Assembly: GCA_002403175.1 (NCBI GenBank)
Contig: DHHG01000278.1
Location: 1-13,730 of the forward strand
Length of the DNA stretch: 13,730 nt
Origin: Syntrophaceae bacterium UBA4778
GTDB lineage: Bacteria; Desulfobacterota; Syntrophia; Syntrophales; UBA4778
Direction: 5' to 3'
Shown here: positions 13,526 to 13,730 of the stretch, in pieces
How positions within the stretch are numbered: position 1 is the first letter of the stretch
Layout of the letters: each line of letters begins with the position of its first letter
Made by a program: the position numbers and the translations under genes
Notes under the pieces: model-generated
The model's input: only the letters and a program-made list of their open reading frames with translations
What the model was told of the DNA's origin: nothing
The model's database searches: none

Positions 13526-13730
13526 ATGCGTATTGAAAAACCATCCTTATGGCGCCGATTCATTGAAATCGCCCAGCCTTATTTCTTTCCGGTAATTCCC
13601 GGCGGCACCTCAAAAATGCTCTTTCTAATGGCCATGCTCATTGCCTTTCTTTTCGGCATTGCCTTTCTGATTGTAACGGCTCTGGTTCAAACGGGCCATC
13701 ACTACGCGCCGGAGCTGACGGAGAAGATCG
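13526..13730 (+). CDS. Membrane protein, possible SbmA/BacA-type ABC transporter, N-terminal fragment
   Basis: The frame starts at ATG 13526, with a purine-rich AGGGGAG at 13509-13515, and stays open to the window edge, giving 68 codons. The peptide begins MRIEKPSLWRRFIEIAQPYF, has a short Pro/Gly stretch, then one strong membrane segment (about residues 30-54, rich in Leu, Phe, Ile and Ala). A short amphipathic segment followed by a first transmembrane helix and a Trp/Phe-rich start fits the N terminus of the fused permease/ATPase family with the ABC_membrane_2 fold (SbmA, BacA, YddA), where an F-x-x-IAxPYF start is common. The ATPase motifs lie outside the window, so the family call is tentative. 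The 87-base gap before it shows only a short AAGCG/CGCTT repeat and no strong promoter. Confidence 0.5.
   Translation, partial: MRIEKPSLWRRFIEIAQPYFFPVIPGGTSKMLFLMAMLIAFLFGIAFLIVTALVQTGHHYAPELTEKI

Noticed and set aside
1..13730. CRISPR arrays, insertion sequences, tRNA genes, prophage or toxin-antitoxin genes
   Set aside because: No spaced direct repeats, terminal inverted repeats with a transposase, cloverleaf-like sequence or phage proteins were seen on either strand.

Overview
The window looks like a chromosomal stretch of an anaerobic deltaproteobacterium (Desulfobacterota, possibly Syntrophales-like). This rests on gene content and protein style, not on a marker gene: an NtrB/NtrC-type two-component pair, a split transketolase, a fused PurS-PurL with separate PurQ, and a YedF / class V aminotransferase / DUF3343 sulfur-selenium cluster. 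All readable genes lie on the + strand. No tRNA, rRNA, CRISPR array, transposase or phage gene is visible.

Layout. Positions 1-134 hold the C-terminal tail of a KhpB/Jag-type RNA-binding protein, followed by a clean intrinsic terminator. mnmE follows (237-1619), matching the common yidC-jag-mnmE order. A 182-base spacer then carries a four-unit heptamer repeat and three tandem hairpins. Next is a split transketolase (N-terminal half 1802-2632, C-terminal half 2632-3567) joined by a one-base stop/start overlap. A 9-bp hairpin and a sigma70-like promoter precede a membrane histidine kinase (3683-5206). Its probable partner, a sigma54-dependent NtrC-type regulator (5318-6685), has its own candidate promoter and ends 4 bases before purL (6690-9659). 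purL encodes FGAM synthase with two fused PurS-like domains, and purQ (9807-10634) supplies the glutaminase subunit.

A 343-base gene-free stretch (10635-10977) is rich in inverted repeats. It leads into a tight operon: a YedF-like TusA/DsrE protein, a cysteine desulfurase-like PLP enzyme and a small DUF3343 protein, with a PaaI-type thioesterase 28 bases downstream. The last 205 bases begin a membrane protein that looks like an SbmA/BacA-type ABC transporter.

How the genes fit together. The first part is housekeeping: tRNA wobble modification, the non-oxidative pentose phosphate pathway and purine synthesis. The yedF-desulfurase-DUF3343 trio is the most interesting unit. It contains a sulfur/selenium-mobilising enzyme flanked by two cysteine-bearing small proteins that could pass on persulfide or selenium, behind a leader that may be regulatory RNA. 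No wholly new system is proven here. The best leads are the structured leader, the trio itself and the PurS-PurS-PurL architecture.
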